Program-made: the position numbers and the translations under genes | Part shown: positions 59,902 through 64,000 of the stretch, in pieces | Layout of the letters: every line of letters begins with the position of its first letter | Numbering within the stretch: position 1 is the stretch's first letter | The notes under the pieces: model-generated | What the model was told of the DNA's origin: nothing | The model's database searches: none | What the model saw: only the letters and a program-made list of their open reading frames with translations | Assembly (NCBI RefSeq): GCF_002102155.1 | Contig: NZ_LQOU01000043.1 | Span: 1-64,000, forward strand | Direction of reading: 5' to 3' | Length of the DNA: 64,000 nt | From: Mycobacterium europaeum | GTDB lineage: Bacteria; Actinomycetota; Actinomycetes; Mycobacteriales; Mycobacteriaceae

Positions 59902-61788
59902 TCAGTGGCTTGCCGGAGGTTTGCGGACGGCCACCACGAACGGGCCGGCGCCGTGGACGACGAACTGGGGGCTGTCGAAGAGTGCGGCCCGCAGATCGAC
60001 GGTGTAGCGGCGGACGTTGGGCTGGTTGGGGTAGACGTCCTCGGCGAGCCGCAGCGTGTAGTTGCCGTTCGCACCGCGGCGCATGAGGAAGACCGTGGGC
60101 GGCGGCCAGGGGCAGGTGTCCAGCGCGTGGATGAGCTCGTCGGCGGACTTGAGCTTGGACCACTTCTTGATCTGGGCGGCCCGCAGGTCGAACTGCGCCA
60201 GCGGGTTGGCGTAGTGCGACGTCAGCCCCTGGAATCCCCAATAGGGATAAAAGGACAGGAAGCTGTAGTCGGCGGTCATCACCACGGTCTGGTCGCGGGG
60301 CCTGCCGGTCACGGTCGCAATGGTGTGGTCGATGTCGGGATAGAACTTCTCCGAGCTCGGCGGCCGCCGGTCGCCGCGCTGGCCGTTGCCGTCGGTGTCG
60401 GTGTAGGCGATGGTGAGATCGGGGCGCAGCACGTCGGGAATGTCCTGGCTGAACGCGATCGCGGCGGCCAGGCCGACGGCCCCGGCGACGGGAAGGGCGG
60501 CGCGGCTCCGCGCGGACAGCGCCCGCGCCGCTTCGACGAACCCGAACGCCCCCGCGGCCACCAGCAGCACGGTCAGGGTGGGCTGGAGCCGGAACGACAG
60601 CAGCGTGGTGCGCGCCAGCGTGGTCAGCATCGACAGCAGCGACCACACGTAGACGGCCAGCACGCCGATGGCCAGGGCGCCGGCCCGCACCGAGGATCGG
60701 GCGCGCAGCACCAGCCACAGGGCGCCGAGCAGGCAGATCGCGCCCAGCAGGGAGAACTGCAGCATCGGGAAGGTCAGGACGGCGCCGTCGGCCGGCAGAT
60801 AGTGAAAGGCGCTGCCGGAGTTGCTGATCGGGCTTCCGGCCGCCCGGACCAGGAACGGCAGCCAGGTGGTGGCGGCGATGACCGCGGCCAGGACGGCGAT
60901 GACGGCCAGCCGGCGCAGCGGGTCGAGGGCGGCCCTGACGCCGCCCGGCCTGTTTTGATGCCAGCGCAGGACCGCCAGCCACAGCGCCATCAGCGCGACG
61001 GTGAAGGCGCCGAACCCGAACAGCAGCGAATACCAGGTGGCCGTCCAGCCGAGGAACAACCCGCCCCCCGTGACGGCGGCCCAGCCGCCCCCGCGCTCGT
61101 CGCCGCGCAAGCCCGACCACGTCAGCACCAGCACCGGGGGCAGCAGCACGGTGATCATCGCCGAGTAGGGCTCGGGCGAGCCGTAGGCGAGCGTGGCCGC
61201 CGCGGTCGCCGTCGTGACGATCAACGCGTACTCGAAGCGGACCATCCGCCACCACAGGACCAGCGCGACGGCGACGGCGACGGTGATCGAGGTGATCGCC
61301 CACGGCTTGTAGATCTCCCAGGCGGGCGTGCCGCTCAGCGCCGCGGCCCGACCGCCGATCCAGAACCAGCCCGGCGGGTAGAACGGCGGCAGCCCGAGGT
61401 AGGTCATGTCGCGCAGGGCCGGGCTGTCGGCGAACCGGGTCAGGTACTCGGTGCGGAACTGCTGGTCGACCGAGATGCCGAACAGATAGAGCTTGGTCGC
61501 GCCCAGCGGCATGCCCAACGTCACGACGGTGAACGCGGACACGAAGGCCAGCCCGCCGAGCTGGGCCGCCCAGCGGTACCGGCCGGACCGCCCCCACGCC
61601 CAACCGACGGCGACCAGGCCGGCCAGGCAGCCGACCTGCCCCACCGTGGTCAGCGCGTGCAGCTGGTTGGAGGACGGGAAGGCCGGCCACTGCACGCGGG
61701 CGATAGCCGCCAGCGACACGGCCGCGACGACGACGGCCACCGCGGCCGCCAGCGCGATCTGGCCCAGGGCGGCCAGCGCGTTACGCAT
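59902..61788 (-). CDS. aftA: Arabinofuranosyltransferase AftA
   Basis: A 628-residue GT-C membrane enzyme (M. tuberculosis: 643). It attaches the first arabinofuranose residues to galactan. The catalytic-loop region is LFGISVDQQFRTEYLTRFAD, with the Asp in VDQQ, followed by MTYLGLPPFYPPGWFWIGGR. About 11 helices and a C-terminal periplasmic domain with EKFYPDIDHTIATVTG and YSFLSFYPYWGFQ are seen. The ATG at 61788 lies 2 bp after the dprE2 stop; longer in-frame starts up to 61872 would overlap dprE2. This keeps the order dprE1-dprE2-aftA-embC. Confidence 0.95.
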   Translation of the reverse strand: MRNALAALGQIALAAAVAVVVAAVSLAAIARVQWPAFPSSNQLHALTTVGQVGCLAGLVAVGWAWGRSGRYRWAAQLGGLAFVSAFTVVTLGMPLGATKLYLFGISVDQQFRTEYLTRFADSPALRDMTYLGLPPFYPPGWFWIGGRAAALSGTPAWEIYKPWAITSITVAVAVALVLWWRMVRFEYALIVTTATAAATLAYGSPEPYSAMITVLLPPVLVLTWSGLRGDERGGGWAAVTGGGLFLGWTATWYSLLFGFGAFTVALMALWLAVLRWHQNRPGGVRAALDPLRRLAVIAVLAAVIAATTWLPFLVRAAGSPISNSGSAFHYLPADGAVLTFPMLQFSLLGAICLLGALWLVLRARSSVRAGALAIGVLAVYVWSLLSMLTTLARTTLLSFRLQPTLTVLLVAAGAFGFVEAARALSARSRAALPVAGAVGLAAAIAFSQDIPDVLRPDLTIAYTDTDGNGQRGDRRPPSSEKFYPDIDHTIATVTGRPRDQTVVMTADYSFLSFYPYWGFQGLTSHYANPLAQFDLRAAQIKKWSKLKSADELIHALDTCPWPPPTVFLMRRGANGNYTLRLAEDVYPNQPNVRRYTVDLRAALFDSPQFVVHGAGPFVVAVRKPPASH

Positions 61789-61790
61789 GA

Positions 61791-62555
61791 TCAGATCGGC
61801 AGCTTGCGGAACACGCTCCGCGGAATGTGTCGCAACACCATCATCACGTAACGGAATGCTGCCGGCGCCCAAACCAATTCCTTACCCTTTGCGGCGGCGG
61901 TCACCGCGAGGTTGGCGACATACTCCTTGTCCACGGTGAGCGGGGCCTCCTTGACGTGCGCGCTCATCCGGGTACGCACCTGACCCGGGCGGATCACCAG
62001 AACGCGAACCCCGTACTCGCGCAGCGCTTCCCCGAGTCCCAGATAGAAGCCGTCCAACCCCGCCTTGGTGGAGCCGTAGACGAAGTTGGACCGCCGCACC
62101 CGCTCCCCGGCGACCGTGCTCATCGCGATGATCTGGCCGAACCCCTGGGCGCGCATCTTCTCGCCGAGCAGCACCCCCACCGAAACGGCGGCCGTGTAGT
62201 TGATCTCGGCGGCCAGCACGGCCTTGTGCTGGTCCTGCCACAGCTCTTCGGCGTCGCCGAGGATGCCGAAGGCGACGATCGCCACATCGACGTCACCGTG
62301 GGCGAACGCCTCCTCGATCATCTTCGGGTGGCTGTCGGGGTCGGTGGCCTCGAAGTCGATCAGCTCCACCGACCGCGCGCCCGCCGCCTTCATCTGGGCG
62401 ACGGCGGCATCGCGGCCCGGGTCATTGGGCATGGCGGCCAGCACAATTCGGGCGTGCGCGTTCTGCAGGTAGCGCTCGCAGATGGCCAGCCCGATCTCGG
62501 ACGTGCCGCCCAGCAGCAGGATGGTCTGCGGATTCCCCACCGCATCTAAAACCAT
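61791..62555 (-). CDS. dprE2: Decaprenylphosphoryl-2-keto-ribose reductase DprE2
   Basis: A 254-residue SDR, the exact length of Rv3791. With DprE1 it turns decaprenyl-phosphoryl ribose into decaprenyl-phosphoryl arabinose, reducing the 2-keto intermediate with NADH. The cofactor motif is LLLGGTSEIGLAICERYL, and the catalytic YxxxK is YGSTKAGLDGF after the Ser in AMSTVAGERV. The ATG at 62555 is supported by length and lies 11 bp after the dprE1 stop. Confidence 0.96.
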   Translation of the reverse strand: MVLDAVGNPQTILLLGGTSEIGLAICERYLQNAHARIVLAAMPNDPGRDAAVAQMKAAGARSVELIDFEATDPDSHPKMIEEAFAHGDVDVAIVAFGILGDAEELWQDQHKAVLAAEINYTAAVSVGVLLGEKMRAQGFGQIIAMSTVAGERVRRSNFVYGSTKAGLDGFYLGLGEALREYGVRVLVIRPGQVRTRMSAHVKEAPLTVDKEYVANLAVTAAAKGKELVWAPAAFRYVMMVLRHIPRSVFRKLPI

Positions 62556-62566
62556 TGACGCACCAT

Positions 62567-63958
62567 TTACAGCAGCTCCAAACGTCGGGCCATGTCCGAT
62601 GCGAACACCCCGGAGGGGTCCACCTTGCGCCGCACGGCGATCCATTCGTCGATGCGCGGGTACATGGCGTGGAAGGTCTCGGCACTCACCCGGGAATCCT
62701 TGGCGGTGTAGACGCGGCCCCCGAATTCCAGTACACGCCGGTCGAGTTCGTTGAGGAACTCGTTGATGCCCGGCTTGTTGGGGAAGTCCATCGCGACGTT
62801 CCACCCGGCCATCGGGAAACTCAGCGGCGCGCGGTTGCCCGGGCCGAAAAGTTTGAACACGTTCAGCGCCGAATAGTGGCCACGGGTCTGGATCCAGCGG
62901 ATGATGGCCTTGAATTCGTCCATCGCGTCCGGCGGCACCAGGAACTGGTGCTGGGCGAAACCCATTGGGCCGTAAGCATTGTTCCAGCCGCTGACCAGGT
63001 CGAGCATGTGGTAGAACTGCGACAGATTCTGGATCTTGCCGGTGTAGTTTCCGCCGAGCCGGTAGTACACCTCGCCGATGGCCATGAACGAGAGCTTGTT
63101 CATCGCGCTGACCGGGAACACGTCGGGCACCGTGAGCAGTTGCGGCGCATCGAATTTCAGCGGGTTCTTGGCCAGCTTCTTGGGCAGTTGGTCCAGCTTG
63201 GCCAGGCTGCCGCGGCTGATGGCGGCGCGGCCCAGCTTGGGCGGCGGGCTGATCAGGTCGAACCACGCGCTGGAATAGGTGTAGTTGGCCTCGCTGCCGT
63301 CGAGGTGGGCCGCGACCGTCTCGTCGAGGTCCTTGGTGGCCAGCCCGTCGGCGATGAAGTAGGCCGTCTCCGTCGGCGTCATCTCGATGGTGGCGCGCAG
63401 GACGATTCCGGTCAGGCCGTTGCCGCCGACGGTGACCCAGAACAGCTCGGCGTCGTCCCCGTCGGGGGTGAGGGTGCGGACGGTGCCGTCGGCCATCAGC
63501 AGGTCCATCGAGCGCACGTGGTTGCCGAAGCTGCCCGCGCTGTGGTGGTTCTTGCCGTGGATGTCGCACGCGATCGCCCCGCCGACGGTGACCTGTCGGG
63601 TGCCCGGCAGCACCGGAACCCACAGGCCGAACGGCAGGGCGGCCTTCATCAGTTGGTCCAGGCTGACGCCGGCGTCGACGCCGACCAAGCGGGTGTCGGC
63701 GCTGATCGAGTGGATGCGGTTGAGCCCGGTCATGTCGATCACCAGGCCGCCGCCGTTCTGGGCGTTGTCGCCGTAGGACCGGCCCAGGCCGCGCGCGATC
63801 ACGCCCCGCCCGTGCGGGCCGCCGGATTCGGCCACCCGGGCGACCGCTTTGGCGATCAGCTCGGGGTCGCGGGTCGAGAGCACCTCGGCCACCGACGGCG
63901 CGGTGCGGCCGAAGCCGGTCAGCCGGGTGGTGGTGGTCGGAACGTCGGTGCTCAACAT
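62567..63958 (-). CDS. dprE1: Decaprenylphosphoryl-beta-D-ribose oxidase DprE1
   Basis: A 463-residue FAD oxidoreductase of the VAO family (M. tuberculosis: 461). The FAD-binding part has ARGLGRSYGDNAQNGGGLVI, LPGTRQVTVGGAIACDIHGK and NHHSAGSFGNHV. The substrate part ends ETFHAMYPRIDEWIAVRRKV. The position of Cys387 of M. tuberculosis (in GWNICVDFP) is Ala389 here (in GWNVAMDFP), so the covalent benzothiazinone adduct cannot form. The ATG at 63958 gives LSTDVPTTTTRLTGFGRTAP, close to the family; a TTG two codons upstream is less likely. It heads the arabinan operon in this window. Confidence 0.96.
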   Translation of the reverse strand: MLSTDVPTTTTRLTGFGRTAPSVAEVLSTRDPELIAKAVARVAESGGPHGRGVIARGLGRSYGDNAQNGGGLVIDMTGLNRIHSISADTRLVGVDAGVSLDQLMKAALPFGLWVPVLPGTRQVTVGGAIACDIHGKNHHSAGSFGNHVRSMDLLMADGTVRTLTPDGDDAELFWVTVGGNGLTGIVLRATIEMTPTETAYFIADGLATKDLDETVAAHLDGSEANYTYSSAWFDLISPPPKLGRAAISRGSLAKLDQLPKKLAKNPLKFDAPQLLTVPDVFPVSAMNKLSFMAIGEVYYRLGGNYTGKIQNLSQFYHMLDLVSGWNNAYGPMGFAQHQFLVPPDAMDEFKAIIRWIQTRGHYSALNVFKLFGPGNRAPLSFPMAGWNVAMDFPNKPGINEFLNELDRRVLEFGGRVYTAKDSRVSAETFHAMYPRIDEWIAVRRKVDPSGVFASDMARRLELL

Positions 63959-64000
63959 CGTCAAAGAGGGTACCGCTTGCGGACGTCGGCTCAGCGGATG

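Overview
The window is a high-GC mycobacterial chromosome segment from the cell-envelope locus that corresponds to Rv3835 down to Rv3790 of Mycobacterium tuberculosis. This rests on recognisable orthologues in conserved order: serS, papA2, erp, glf, glfT2, ubiA, aftB, fbpA, fbpD, fadD32, pks13, accD4, embCAB, aftA, dprE2 and dprE1. DprE1 carries Ala at the position of the benzothiazinone-target Cys387 of M. tuberculosis. That exchange is known in M. avium, so the host is probably the M. avium complex or a close slow-growing non-tuberculous relative. The species is inferred, not proven.

Layout. 1-5.2 kb: a truncated Rv3835-like membrane protein diverges from serS; then an AraC regulator, a methyltransferase, a DUF2834 membrane protein and a TetR regulator. 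5.2-6.8 kb: an FAD oxidoreductase that shares an operator palindrome with the TetR gene. 6.9-15.4 kb: a sulfolipid/acyltrehalose-type export and acylation locus (papA1-like, mmpL8-like, chp1-like, sap, papA2) without a pks2 or fadD23. 15.3-17.2 kb: a metallo-beta-lactamase/Rieske fusion protein with a small partner. 17.6-20.8 kb: three tandem PlsC-type acyltransferases and a HAD phosphatase. 20.8-23.6 kb: a peptidoglycan amidase with LGFP repeats, and Erp. 23.9-34.0 kb: the arabinogalactan/mycolyl block glf-glfT2-PAP2-ubiA-aftB-fbpA-fbpD-Rv3802c-like. 34.3-43.2 kb: the mycolic acid condensation operon fadD32-pks13-accD4. 43.2-45.1 kb: a divergent XRE/SDR pair. 45.1-48.4 kb (minus strand): fadE35, a GarA-like FHA protein, a four-TM membrane protein and a secreted orphan. 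48.6-64 kb (minus strand): dprE1-dprE2-aftA-embC, then an ArsR-SRPBCC-TIGR03083 cassette, then embA-embB.

How it works together. DprE1/DprE2 epimerise decaprenyl-phosphoryl ribose, made through UbiA and the PAP2 phosphatase, to decaprenyl-phosphoryl arabinose. AftA, EmbA, EmbB, EmbC and AftB use this donor to build arabinan on the galactan made by Glf and GlfT2. FadD32, AccD4 and Pks13 make mycolic acids, and FbpA (Ag85A) transfers them to arabinan and trehalose. The PapA/MmpL8/Chp/Sap group most likely acylates and exports a trehalose lipid.

The points of most interest are: an ArsR cassette between embC and embA with a palindrome over a leaderless promoter; two matching TetR operators; the PKS-less acyltrehalose locus; the MBL-Rieske fusion; and the natural Ala in DprE1. 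I saw no rRNA, tRNA, CRISPR array, insertion sequence or PE/PPE repeat gene.
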